54,186 nt of DNA, from assembly GCA_021405315.1 (NCBI GenBank), contig QWIH01000025.1:1-54186 (forward strand), in the 5' to 3' direction. Below the pieces are notes generated by a model, which saw only the letters and a list, made by a program, of their open reading frames with translations, was not told where the DNA came from and did not search any database. Each line of letters starts with the position of its first letter. Within the stretch, counting starts at the first letter, position 1. The translations under genes were made by a program, and so were the position numbers. The stretch is from Leptolyngbya sp. PLA1 (GTDB taxonomy: Bacteria > Planctomycetota > Phycisphaerae > Phycisphaerales > UBA1924). Positions 25,371 to 33,773 of this stretch are shown here, one piece after another.

Positions 25371-26183
25371 ATGCTCCCCCTCGACCTCTACGAGCTCTGC
25401 GTCCAGACGCCACGCACCGTCGTCGCCATGCTCCGCGCCGCCCACGGCCAGCTCCCCCTCGTCCTCCGCGAGGACTTCTGCGGCACCGCCGCCGTCTCCC
25501 GCCGCTGGGTCGCCGAAGGCCTCGCCCGTGGCGAGCTCGCCCGCGCCGTCGCCGCCGACCTTGACCCGCCCACCATCGCACATGCGCGCGCCGCCGCCTC
25601 ACGCGAGGGCCTCGCCGAACGCATCGAGTTCCACACGCTCGATTCCATCCGCGCAGACGTCGAAACCACCGACGACGCCGACGTCGTCTACGTCGGCAAC
25701 TTCTCCCTCGCCGAAATCCACGACGAGGACCTCCTCATCGCATACCTCAAACGCTCTCGCCGCAGGCTCGCCATGGGCAACCACGGCTTCGGCGGGGGCG
25801 TCTTCGTCTGTGACATGACCGGCGGCCCGGCCGCCTACCGGCCCCTCGAACTCACCCGCGAACATCGCACCCGCGCCCACGAGACCGTCCGCTACCTCTG
25901 GCGCCACGAAGCCGGCGACGCCTCCACCCACCGCGTGCGAAACTCCATCTCGTTCCATGTCACCGCCGCGGACGGCTCCACGATCGACCTGCACCGCGCC
26001 TTCGTGTACGAATGGCGACTCTGGCCTCTCGATACGCTTGAACACGCCTTCCTCCGCGCGGGTTTCAAGTCCTTTCATCTCTTCCCCCACGTGGGCCTCG
26101 CCCCCGGCCAGCCCGCCACCCCCATCCGCCCCGCAGACCTCCCCCTTGACTGGGTCTGCTACGTCGTCGGCAGGACCGCCTGA
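25371..26183 (+). CDS. Class I SAM-dependent methyltransferase
   Basis: A 270-residue Rossmann-fold methyltransferase. Motif I is VLREDFCGTAAVSRRW (residues about 31-45), motif II AVAADLDPPTIAHAR (about 58-72), and VVYVGNFSLAEIHDEDLLIAYL fills the motif IV region. The substrate cannot be read from the sequence. The start ATG is 76 bases from the divergent glutaminase-like gene. Confidence 0.85.
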   Translation: MLPLDLYELCVQTPRTVVAMLRAAHGQLPLVLREDFCGTAAVSRRWVAEGLARGELARAVAADLDPPTIAHARAAASREGLAERIEFHTLDSIRADVETTDDADVVYVGNFSLAEIHDEDLLIAYLKRSRRRLAMGNHGFGGGVFVCDMTGGPAAYRPLELTREHRTRAHETVRYLWRHEAGDASTHRVRNSISFHVTAADGSTIDLHRAFVYEWRLWPLDTLEHAFLRAGFKSFHLFPHVGLAPGQPATPIRPADLPLDWVCYVVGRTA

Positions 26184-26203
26184 TTCAACCCCTAGCCTTC
26201 GCC

Positions 26204-27217
26204 ATGCGCTGGCTCCTCCCGATCCTCCTCTGCCTCCTTGCGGCGTCGTGCACCCGCCCCGGCACCGAGCTCGCCCGAAAGGGCGATGAAATCATGATCG
26301 CCGGCAGACTCTTCCACACCGGCGCGCCCGTCGTGCTCTGGACCGATCCCGGCGGCTACGACGCCTACCGCGTCGAAAAACGCTTCGTCCCCTTCGCCGA
26401 ATCCTCCTGGCAAAAATCCGGCGCCGGCCTCGACTCCCCCAACCGCTTCAACCTCCGCTTCGAGCGGGCAGCCGACGCCACCTTCACCCCTCAACAGCTC
26501 GAACAGATCCGCGGAGGCGGCTGGGATCTCCACCTCCTCCAACAGCACGTCGACCAGTTCGTCATCCACTACGACGTCTGCGGCACCTCCCGAACCTGCT
26601 TCCGCGTCCTCCACGACATGCGAGGCCTCTCCGTCCACTTCTTGCTCGATATCGACGGCACCATCTATCAGACCCTCGACCTCAAGGAACGCGCCTGGCA
26701 CGCCACATCCAGCAACGACCGCTCCGTCGGCATCGAGATCGCCCACATCGGCGCCTACGCCACGGGCGAGAAAGACCCCTTCGATCAGTGGTACTCCCGA
26801 ACCCCCGCGGCAGGCCCCGCCGGAACCGTCGGTTCCACCGACCTCCGAATCACCATCCCCTCCCGCCTCGGTGACGGCGGCGTCCGAACCCCGGGTTTCG
26901 TCGCCAGGCCCGCTCGCTCCGACATGATCCTCGGCGACATCCACGGCCGCCAGCTCCGCCAATACGACTTCACGCCCGAGCAATACGACTCGCTCACCCG
27001 CCTCGTCGCCACACTCTGCACGGTCCTCCCACGCATCCGCTGCGACTACCCGCGCGACGAGTCCGGAATGCTCCTCCGCACCGTCCTCCCCCCCGACCAG
27101 CTTGAAACCTACTCCGGTGTTCTCGGCCACTTCCACATTCAGAAGAACAAAATCGACCCCGGCCCCGCCTTCGACTGGGACCGCGTGATCCTCGGTGCCC
27201 GCCGCCTCGCACGCTAG
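26204..27217 (+). CDS. Lipoprotein N-acetylmuramoyl-L-alanine amidase (Amidase_2 type)
   Basis: A 337-residue predicted lipoprotein (lipobox AASC, residues 13-16) that should cut the amide bond between MurNAc and the peptide stem. The Amidase_2 fold shows FVIHYDVCGTS with His122, RAWHATSSNDRSVGIEIAHIG (His166), and GHFHIQKNKIDPGPAFDW with His309 or His311 and Asp318 as the remaining zinc ligands. It resembles outer-membrane AmiD-type enzymes involved in wall recycling. It overlaps the convergent LysR gene by four bases. Confidence 0.88.
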   Translation: MRWLLPILLCLLAASCTRPGTELARKGDEIMIAGRLFHTGAPVVLWTDPGGYDAYRVEKRFVPFAESSWQKSGAGLDSPNRFNLRFERAADATFTPQQLEQIRGGGWDLHLLQQHVDQFVIHYDVCGTSRTCFRVLHDMRGLSVHFLLDIDGTIYQTLDLKERAWHATSSNDRSVGIEIAHIGAYATGEKDPFDQWYSRTPAAGPAGTVGSTDLRITIPSRLGDGGVRTPGFVARPARSDMILGDIHGRQLRQYDFTPEQYDSLTRLVATLCTVLPRIRCDYPRDESGMLLRTVLPPDQLETYSGVLGHFHIQKNKIDPGPAFDWDRVILGARRLAR

Positions 27218-28104
27218 CCCCGCATCGCCCGCGCCGCACGCAGCAGTTCCCTCTCAAAGCCCGCCGCCGCCACGCTCAGCTCCCGGTCGCGCCGCTTCAC
27301 GATCGCCAGCGACCGCGTCAGCCGCCGCTCCCTGCAGTGCAGCCCGCCCGCAGGTCCCACCGCGAAGCGGCTCACAAAGCCGACGCCGATCCCCGCCCGA
27401 ACCATCTCCGTGATGGATTCGATCGAGCGCAGCTCCATCACCACATCCAGCACCACCCCCGCCTCCGCCGCCGCACGGTCGATCACTCCCCGTACCGCCG
27501 ACCCCGCCTCGAACGCCACCAGGCTCTCTCCCCGCAGCGCCGCCCACCTGAACCCGCCCTTGGCCCCCTCCAGTGCGTGCCCCGGGGGCACGATCAGCCT
27601 CAGCTCATCCTCCACCAGCGGCACCCGCACCAGGTCCTGCGCGCCCGACGCCAGCACGGGCAGCGTCACGATGCCCAGGTCCAGCTCCCCGTCACGCACC
27701 GCAGCCGCCACCGCACCGCTCCCCGCCTCGCGCACGAAATACCGCAGCCCCGGATGCGCCCGCCGCATCGATGAGATCACCGGGGGCAGCAGATACGTCG
27801 TGGCCGTCGCACCTCCGCCCACGCGGATCGTCCCCTGCTCCAGCCCCATCAGCTCGCGCACTGCACGCGCCGCATCTTCCGCGCCCCGCAACGCCACCTC
27901 CGCGTGCGACAGAAACACCCGCCCCGCGTCCGTCAGCTCCACGCCCCGCCCCCCGCGGTGAAGCAGCGGCGCCCCGACCTCCGCCTCCAGCTTCCGCAGC
28001 ATCGCCGACAGCGCCGGCTGCGTGACCCCCAGCGACTCCGCCGCACGGGTCAGGTGCCCGTGCGACGCGATCGCCCTGAAATACCGCAGCGGCGTCAGTT
28101 CCAT
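27214..28104 (-). CDS. LysR family transcriptional regulator
   Basis: A 296-residue regulator. The winged helix-turn-helix occupies residues 1-60 (LRYFRAIASHGHLTRAAESLGVTQPALSAMLRKLEAEVGAPLLHR). The effector-binding domain follows from about 90 (GTIRVGGGATATTYLLPPVI, LDLGIVTLPV, GIGVGFVSRFAV). The ATG is preferred to the GTG one codon earlier. No divergent target gene is visible, as dnaK lies upstream on the same strand. Confidence 0.92.
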   Translation of the reverse strand: MELTPLRYFRAIASHGHLTRAAESLGVTQPALSAMLRKLEAEVGAPLLHRGGRGVELTDAGRVFLSHAEVALRGAEDAARAVRELMGLEQGTIRVGGGATATTYLLPPVISSMRRAHPGLRYFVREAGSGAVAAAVRDGELDLGIVTLPVLASGAQDLVRVPLVEDELRLIVPPGHALEGAKGGFRWAALRGESLVAFEAGSAVRGVIDRAAAEAGVVLDVVMELRSIESITEMVRAGIGVGFVSRFAVGPAGGLHCRERRLTRSLAIVKRRDRELSVAAAGFERELLRAARAMRG

Positions 28105-28145
28105 CACCGGCAGGGTACCACCCGCCCCGCCACGCCAATAACGAC

Positions 28146-28172
28146 AAAGGGGCGAGCCACTCGGCCCGCCCC
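28146..28172 (-). terminator. Rho-independent terminator of dnaK
   Basis: On the minus strand a 10-base-pair GGGGCGGGCC/GGCTCGCCCC stem with a GAGT loop and one G-U pair is followed by TTTGTC. It lies about 35 bases after the dnaK stop. Loop and tail sequence resemble the terminator before pheS. Confidence 0.75.
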
Positions 28173-28206
28173 CTCTTCACGCTCCGTGGGCTCCGACGCC
28201 CTCGGC

Positions 28207-30144
28207 TTACTTCTCGTCCTTCACCTTGAACTCCGCGTCGATCACGTCGTCCTTCTTCGGGGCCTCGCCCCCGGCCGCCGCGCCCGCCGACTTCCCGCCG
28301 GACTGCGCCGCCGCCGCTTCATAGACCGCCTTCCCGAGCTCCTGCGACACCGTCTCCAGCTCTCGAATCGCGGCTTCGATCGCCCCCTTGTCGTCGCCCT
28401 TGATCTTGGCATCCAGGTTCGAGATGGCGCTCTCGATCTTGCCCCGAGCCTCCTGCGTCACCTTCCCGCCGTGCTCCTCCAGCGCCTTGCGCGTCTGCAG
28501 GAGCATCGCATCCGCCTTGTTCTTCAGGTCCACGACCTCGCGCCGGGCCTTGTCCTCCGCCGCGTGCGCCTCCGCGTCACGCTTCATGCGGTCGATCTCG
28601 TCCTTCGCCAGCCCCCCGCTGTTGCTGATCTTGATGTCCGCCTTCTTCGAGGTCGCCTTGTCCGTCGCCGTCACCGTCAGGATGCCGTTGGCGTCGATCG
28701 CGAACTCCACCTCGATCTGCGGCACGCCCCGAGGCGCCGGCGCGATCCCCGCGAGCTCGAACTGCCCCAGTGTGCGGTTGTCCTTCGCGAACTCCCGCTC
28801 GCCCTGCAGCACGTGGATCTGCACGCTCGGCTGGTTGTCCGCCGCCGTCGAGAATACCTCCTTCTTGCTCGTCGGAATCGTCGTGTTCCGCTCGATCAGC
28901 CTCGTCATCACGCCGCCCAGCGTCTCCACGCCCAGCGAGAGCGGCGTCACGTCCAGCAGCAGGATGTCCTTGACGTCCCCGCCAAGCACGCCGCCCTGGA
29001 TCGCCGCGCCAACCGCCACCACCTCGTCCGGGTTCACGCTCCGGTTCGGCTCCCGCCCGAACAGCTCCTTGGCGATCTGCTGCGCCCTGGGCATGCGGGT
29101 CGAGCCGCCCACCAGCACCACCTCGTCCAGCTTGCTCGCGTCGAGCTTCGCGTCCTTCAGCGCCGAGAGGCACGGGGCCTTCAGCCGCTCGAACAGATCG
29201 GCGCACAGGCTCTCGAACTTCGCCCGGGTCAGAGACACCTGCAGGTGCTTCGGCCCGCTCGCGTCCGCCGTGATGAAGGGCAGGTTCACCGTCGATTCGT
29301 TCATCGTCGACAGCTCGATCTTGGCCTTCTCCGCCGCTTCCTTCAGCCGCTGCAGCGCCATCGGGTCCTTGCGGACGTCGATGCCCTCCTTCTTCCGGAA
29401 CTCCTCGGCAAGGAAGTCGATCACGCGCTGGTCCCAGTCGTCACCGCCCAGGTGCGTGTCGCCGTTGGTCGAGAGCACCTCGAACACGCCGTCGCCGATG
29501 TCCAGGATGCTCACGTCAAACGTCCCGCCCCCCAGGTCAAACACCGCGATCTTCTGGTTCTTCTTCTTGTCCAGCCCGTAGGCGAGCGCCGCCGCCGTCG
29601 GCTCGTTGATGATCCGCTCCACCTTCAGGCCCGCGATCTCGCCCGCGTCCTTCGTCGCCTGACGCTGCGCGTCGTTGAAGTACGCCGGCACCGTGATCAC
29701 CGCCCGCTCCACCTTCTCCCCGAGATAGTCCTCCGCCGTCTTCTTCAGGTCCTGCAGAATGAACGCGGACACCTGCTGAGGCGTGAACTCGCCCTGGTTC
29801 ACCTGAACCTTCACGAACTCGTCCGGCCCGCCCGTCAGCCGGTACGGAACCTTGCTCTCCTCGTTCCCGCTGTGCCCGTACGTGCTGTCCGCCCCGGAAC
29901 TCACCTCCGCACGCCGACGGCCCATGAACCGCTTGATCGAGAAGATCGTGTTCTTCGGGTTCGTCACCTGCTGGTGCTTCGCCGGCTGTCCAACCAGCCG
30001 CTCGCCCTTTTCCGTGAACCCCACCACCGACGGCGTGATCCGGTTGCCCGAGCTGTTGATGAGCACCTTCGGCGACCCGCCCTCCATGACGGCAACGCAG
30101 GAGTTCGTCGTGCCCAGATCGATTCCGATGATCTTGTTACCCAT
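28207..30144 (-). CDS. dnaK: Chaperone DnaK (Hsp70)
   Basis: A 645-residue ATP-dependent chaperone. The ATPase domain starts [19 protein letters not shown] and has the phosphate-2 motif [22 protein letters not shown]; the substrate domain contains [30 protein letters not shown], and the C-terminus ends near [21 protein letters not shown] precedes the ATG. The gene stands alone: neither grpE nor dnaJ is adjacent. A sigma-54-type promoter, not a CIRCE element, is seen upstream. Confidence 0.98.
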   Translation of the reverse strand: MGNKIIGIDLGTTNSCVAVMEGGSPKVLINSSGNRITPSVVGFTEKGERLVGQPAKHQQVTNPKNTIFSIKRFMGRRRAEVSSGADSTYGHSGNEESKVPYRLTGGPDEFVKVQVNQGEFTPQQVSAFILQDLKKTAEDYLGEKVERAVITVPAYFNDAQRQATKDAGEIAGLKVERIINEPTAAALAYGLDKKKNQKIAVFDLGGGTFDVSILDIGDGVFEVLSTNGDTHLGGDDWDQRVIDFLAEEFRKKEGIDVRKDPMALQRLKEAAEKAKIELSTMNESTVNLPFITADASGPKHLQVSLTRAKFESLCADLFERLKAPCLSALKDAKLDASKLDEVVLVGGSTRMPRAQQIAKELFGREPNRSVNPDEVVAVGAAIQGGVLGGDVKDILLLDVTPLSLGVETLGGVMTRLIERNTTIPTSKKEVFSTAADNQPSVQIHVLQGEREFAKDNRTLGQFELAGIAPAPRGVPQIEVEFAIDANGILTVTATDKATSKKADIKISNSGGLAKDEIDRMKRDAEAHAAEDKARREVVDLKNKADAMLLQTRKALEEHGGKVTQEARGKIESAISNLDAKIKGDDKGAIEAAIRELETVSQELGKAVYEAAAAQSGGKSAGAAAGGEAPKKDDVIDAEFKVKDEK

Positions 30145-30181
30145 TGGTTCGTCCTTCCTCTTGGGGTGACCACCTCCTCAT

Positions 30182-30198
30182 TGCAACACTGGTGCCAA
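30182..30198 (-). promoter_or_regulatory. Sigma-54-type (-24/-12) promoter of dnaK
   Basis: On the minus strand the sequence TTGGCAC-CAGTG-TTGCA matches the sigma-54 consensus YTGGCACG-N4-TTGCW with one mismatch. The invariant GG and GC are ten bases apart, as required. Transcription would start near 30171 and leave a 27-base leader with a GGAAGGA ribosome-binding site. No sigma-70 or sigma-32 style pair of similar quality was found in this gap. Confidence 0.65.
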
Positions 30199-30352
30199 CC
30201 CGCCCAGCCGCCAACGGGCACCGTCCCGCGGCCCCGGCCCCTCTCCGCCAGCCCCGAAGCCCATCGCCACACACCGACCTGCCGGTTTGGCAGCCCGCCT
30301 CCGCCACGCGCGACCGCCCCCCGAGCCCCCGTTCCCCTCTTCCCCCTCCGAC

Positions 30353-30381
30353 TTGACACATATATCGCCCATCGATATATT
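30353..30381 (+). promoter_or_regulatory. Sigma-70 promoter of the PadR gene with overlapping operator
   Basis: TTGACA (-35) and TATATT (-10) stand 17 bases apart, a near-perfect consensus. A perfect 8-base inverted repeat, ATATATCG-CCCAT-CGATATAT (30360-30380), fills the spacer and covers the -10 box. This matches the AT-rich dyads that PadR proteins bind, so the gene product probably represses its own promoter. The predicted transcript start is only about ten bases before the ATG. Confidence 0.75.
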
Positions 30382-30397
30382 GGCCCCGGAGAACCGG

Positions 30398-30763
30398 ATG
30401 GCACTCTTCGACAAGTCAGATTCCGCACAGCTCGTCGTCCTCTCCCTCCTCGCGGAGCGAGCCGGCTACGGCTATCAACTCACCAAGGACGCCGCCGCCC
30501 GAAGCAACGGCGCGCTCCGACTCACCCCCGGCGTCCTCTACCCCATGCTCAAGGCCCTCGAAGCCGAGGGCCTCATCACCTCCTCCTGGGAAGAGATCAA
30601 GGCCGAAGGTTCGCCGCTCGACGAAACCGGCCGCCGTCGCAAGTGGTACCGCATCTCGCCCAAGGGCCGAAAAAAGCTCGAGCAGCGCATCGCCGCCCAT
30701 CGAGCCTACACCGCGCTCATCGACACCTTCCTCGGCGCCAGACCGCAGGGAGAACGCCCTTGA
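30398..30763 (+). CDS. PadR family transcriptional repressor
   Basis: A 121-residue PadR-type winged-helix regulator: VVLSLLAERAGYGYQLTKDAAARSNGALRLTPGVLYPMLKALEAEGLITSSWEE, followed by GRRRKWYRISPKGRKKLEQRI, the family's wing. The C-terminal helix is short, as in PadR subfamily 2. It shares four bases (TTGA) with the next gene, so the two are co-translated. PadR genes commonly precede HAAS-domain membrane genes that they regulate. Confidence 0.92.
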   Translation: MALFDKSDSAQLVVLSLLAERAGYGYQLTKDAAARSNGALRLTPGVLYPMLKALEAEGLITSSWEEIKAEGSPLDETGRRRKWYRISPKGRKKLEQRIAAHRAYTALIDTFLGARPQGERP

Positions 30764-32082
30764 CCACGCCCCTGCGCCTCACCGAGCCCTCCACCCCTCC
30801 TGACTCCATCGACGCCTGGCTCAACGTCCTCTCCACGCTCATGCGCGGCCCGCGCGATGAAATCGACGCCATCCGCGATGAACTCGCCTCGCACCTCCGC
30901 GAGCGCGTCCGGGACCTCATGCTCGCCGGCGTCCCGGAGGCCGAAGCAACCTCGCGCGCCATCGCCGAACTCGGCGACGCCGCCTCGCTCGCACGTCGAT
31001 TCCAGGATGCCATCGCCCCCTCCCAACGGAGATCTCGAATGCACATCGCCGTCCTCACCGTGTCCGTCGCCGCCGCCGCCTTCGGCGGCGCAACCCTCCT
31101 CCGCCCCGCCGCGCCCAGCAACACCTTGCCCTCCCAGCCCGCCCTCCAGTCCCTCGTCACCTCCGCCGGCGGCACCGCCGCGATCTGTCCGCCCGAGGAA
31201 GGCCAACAGCACGCCGGCATCGACCTCGCCATCCTCCCCCACCCGGGGCCGCTCTCCCTCTCCAACGCCCTCTCCCCTTCTTCACTCCCTTCCGCCGTCT
31301 TCACACCCCCGGAGAACGACGCCCTCTCCGTCGCCGCGAACATCCAGACCACCCCCTCGCCCACCGTCGGGGTCGAGCAGTTCGTGAAGCTCCTCGAGTC
31401 CGGCGGACAGCCCGTCGCCGTCCGCTGGGACCTCCTCGAAAAGGCCGGCGTTTCGCCCGACCTCCAGTTCGCCAGCCCCGGGGGACCATGCACCGCCGCC
31501 GACCTCCTCGCGGCACTCAACGGCTCGCTGCAGACGCCCGACCTCCTCGGCCTCCGCCTCCGCAACGGCACCCTCGTCCTCGCGACCAACGAGTACTTCG
31601 ATCGCCAGGAAACCGGCCTCATCACCTTCGACCTCACCCCCGTGATCGAGCGCCGCCGCAACTCCTCCGTCAAGGACATCGACCCCGCAGAGATCGTCAC
31701 GGAGGCCAAGGCGCTCGTCGAGTCCCTCGTCTATCCAGACACCTGGGCGAACAACGGCGGCGACCGAGCCTCCAGCCGCGAGTTCGGCGCCAGGGTCTTC
31801 TTCGAGGCGCCCGCCCGCTACCACCCCAAGATCCGCTGGCTCCTCGACCAACTCCTCTCAGACGCCGGTTCCACGACCACCATGACGACCACCCGCGAAC
31901 TCCCCATCCTCGCCGACCTCCCGCTCCTCGGCAACCAGTTCCGCTCTCAGACCGCCGAGCCGCTCCGCGAAACCACCACCATCCGCCCCTCACCCGAAGG
32001 CAAGGTCAGCGTCCGCCAGGGCGACCGGACCACCATCGCCGACGAAATCCGGCTCGATCCCGGCGAACGCAAGCCCCGCTAG
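30760..32082 (+). CDS. Membrane protein with HAAS/permease-prefix domain
   Basis: A 440-residue protein started by TTG overlapping the PadR stop. Residues about 20-80 (LSTLMRGPRDEIDAIRDELASHLRERVRDLMLAGVPEAEATSRAIAELGD) match the HAAS or permease-prefix domain of PadR-linked proteins. One transmembrane helix (about 93-110) separates it from an extracytoplasmic part, in which ISNT-like segments (DLQFASPGGPCTAADLLAALNGSL, LITFDLTPVIERR) resemble secretin/STN N-terminal repeats. Its job is unknown; a link to envelope stress is inference. The frame remains open far upstream, which is a high-GC artefact. Confidence 0.78.
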   Translation: MTTPLRLTEPSTPPDSIDAWLNVLSTLMRGPRDEIDAIRDELASHLRERVRDLMLAGVPEAEATSRAIAELGDAASLARRFQDAIAPSQRRSRMHIAVLTVSVAAAAFGGATLLRPAAPSNTLPSQPALQSLVTSAGGTAAICPPEEGQQHAGIDLAILPHPGPLSLSNALSPSSLPSAVFTPPENDALSVAANIQTTPSPTVGVEQFVKLLESGGQPVAVRWDLLEKAGVSPDLQFASPGGPCTAADLLAALNGSLQTPDLLGLRLRNGTLVLATNEYFDRQETGLITFDLTPVIERRRNSSVKDIDPAEIVTEAKALVESLVYPDTWANNGGDRASSREFGARVFFEAPARYHPKIRWLLDQLLSDAGSTTTMTTTRELPILADLPLLGNQFRSQTAEPLRETTTIRPSPEGKVSVRQGDRTTIADEIRLDPGERKPR

Positions 32083-32114
32083 CCCACGCCAACCCCTCGG
32101 ACCCAATACGATGG

Positions 32115-32156
32115 ACCGGAGACGGCCCCGCCGTGGGGCCGCTCCGGTTTCTTTCG
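32115..32156 (+). terminator. Terminator between the HAAS gene and nrdR
   Basis: A 14-base-pair stem with one bulged A (arms at 32115-32129 and 32135-32148, loop GCCGT) is followed by TTCTTTC. It ends only 16 bases before the nrdR start, so a transcript reading into nrdR would have to pass it. It may therefore work as an attenuator for nrdR as well as a terminator. Confidence 0.75.
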
Positions 32157-32171
32157 TCATGGAGGATCCTG

Positions 32172-32660
32172 GTGCGCTGCCCCTTCTGCGACGCGGACGA
32201 CGACAAGGTCATCGACAGCCGCGCCAGCGAGGGCGGCCGCATGATCCGCCGCCGCCGCGAGTGCGCGAAGTGCTCCCGCCGCTTCACGACCTACGAACGC
32301 GTCGAGCAGACCCACCGCCTCGTCGTCATCAAGCGCGACGGCACCCACCAGCCCTTCAGCCGCGACAACATCGCCCGAAGCATCGCCGCCGCGTGCGGCA
32401 AGCGCCCCATCCCCGAGGACCGCAAGGAGCGCCTGCTCGATGAACTCGAAGAGTCCCTCCACCGCGAGTTCGACCGCGAGGTCTCCAGCCGCGTCATAGG
32501 CGAGCGCGTCATGGCCGGCCTCCGCACCCTCGACGAGGTCGCCTGGGTCCGATTCGCCAGCGAGTACTACCGGTTCAAGAGCGTGGACGAACTCCGCGAG
32601 CAGCTCAACCTGCTCGACGGGCAGGTACGGGACGTGAAGGAACAGCAGAAACTGTTCTAG
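32172..32660 (+). CDS. nrdR: Transcriptional repressor NrdR
   Basis: Represses ribonucleotide reductase genes when dATP is high. 162 residues: a zinc ribbon (RCPFC near the start, then CAKCSRRFTTYERVE) and an ATP-cone (VIKRDGTHQPFSRDNIARSIAAACGKRPI). The start is GTG six bases after GGAGG. No nrd genes lie in the window, so its targets are elsewhere. Confidence 0.96.
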   Translation: MRCPFCDADDDKVIDSRASEGGRMIRRRRECAKCSRRFTTYERVEQTHRLVVIKRDGTHQPFSRDNIARSIAAACGKRPIPEDRKERLLDELEESLHREFDREVSSRVIGERVMAGLRTLDEVAWVRFASEYYRFKSVDELREQLNLLDGQVRDVKEQQKLF

Positions 32661-32710
32661 ACTCTGACCGGGCCTTCCCGGCCCGTGATCCCGAAGCAGG
32701 AGGTCCGCCC

Positions 32711-33709
32711 ATGCCCCAACCCGCCGCGCAGCACCCCGCGCCCTACACCTCCGTCCTCGCCGCGACGGACTTCTCGCAATGCTCGACCGCCGCCATCCGC
32801 GAGGCCGTCCGCATCGCCGCCTGGTCCGGAGCCAGGGTCGCCGCCGTCCACGTGATCGACACCGCCGTCGTGATCGAGGTCGAAGCCGCGCTCTCCCCCC
32901 TGCAGGAGAGCATCAGCACCGCCATGATCCGTGACGCGGAAAACTCGTGGCAGAGTTTCGCCTCAGGAATCATCGGCGCCGACGCCCGAGCCGTGCCCCT
33001 CCACGTCTCCATCAACAACCGCATCGTCGGCATCCTGCGGGCCGTCCGCGAGCACAAGGCGGACCTCCTCGTGCTCGGCGCCGCCGGCGAGCACGCCGCA
33101 GACGTCGGCATCGGCAGCATCGCCCGCGCCTGTGTCCGCAAGAGCATGACCGACGTCCTCGTCGTGCGCGACTCCCGTCCTCCCGCACCGGGCTCGCCCT
33201 TCCGATGCATCGTCGCCGCCGTTGATTTCTCCCCAACCTCCCTCCGCGCCCTTCAGAGAGCCGCCGACTACGCATCACGCGACCACGCCGTGCTCCACGT
33301 CCTCCACGTCTTCTCCGCCCCATGGCACGGCGTCCATTACCGCTCACCAACGCCCCTCGCCCAGCCCCATCACCAGCAGCAGTACCGCGACAGCCTCCAC
33401 CGCCGCCTCCAGGACTTCGCCGCCCCCGTCCTCAACACCCACCCAGGCCTCCACTCCACCCTCGCCGTCTTCGACCACAGCGGCCACCGTTCCGGCCTCG
33501 TCGACTACGCCTCCTCCGTCAAGGCCGACCTCATCGTCCTCGGCACGCGGGGGCGCACCAACCTCCGTGATGTCCTCCTCGGCAGCACCGCCGAGAAAGC
33601 CCTCAGAGACACGCTCTGCTCCGTCCTCGCGATCAAGCCCGAAGGCTTCACCCACCCCCTCGCCGAAGGGAGCGACGCCCAGCCCCAGCCCGGTCGCATC
33701 ATCACGTGA
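32711..33709 (+). CDS. Tandem universal stress protein
   Basis: A 332-residue protein with two UspA domains. Domain 1 (about 12-155) starts YTSVLAATDFSQCSTAAIREA and ends TDVLVVRDS, with a looser nucleotide loop (LGAAGEHAADVGIGSIARACVRKS). Domain 2 (about 162-312) starts FRCIVAAVDFSPTSLRAL and has the complete ATP-binding pattern GTRGRTNLRDVLLGSTAEKALR. The second half thus probably binds ATP; the first is uncertain. A 6-base-pair CGGGCC/GGCCCG hairpin lies between nrdR and this gene. Confidence 0.9.
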   Translation: MPQPAAQHPAPYTSVLAATDFSQCSTAAIREAVRIAAWSGARVAAVHVIDTAVVIEVEAALSPLQESISTAMIRDAENSWQSFASGIIGADARAVPLHVSINNRIVGILRAVREHKADLLVLGAAGEHAADVGIGSIARACVRKSMTDVLVVRDSRPPAPGSPFRCIVAAVDFSPTSLRALQRAADYASRDHAVLHVLHVFSAPWHGVHYRSPTPLAQPHHQQQYRDSLHRRLQDFAAPVLNTHPGLHSTLAVFDHSGHRSGLVDYASSVKADLIVLGTRGRTNLRDVLLGSTAEKALRDTLCSVLAIKPEGFTHPLAEGSDAQPQPGRIIT

Positions 33710-33773
33710 TCAGCGGCTCCATGCCCCGCTGTCGTCACCCCTCGCCCCACGCCCAGACCTACCCTCCCTCCTC

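Noticed and set aside
30145..30352. CIRCE or sigma-32 element upstream of dnaK
   Set aside because: No TTAGCACTC-N9-GAGTGCTAA dyad or CTTGAAA/CCCAT pair is present; the sigma-54-like site is the only strong match.
27904..30759. Open frame running upstream of the HAAS-domain gene through dnaK and PadR
   Set aside because: It is antisense to dnaK and in another frame from PadR; only the part from the TTG at 30760 resembles a protein.
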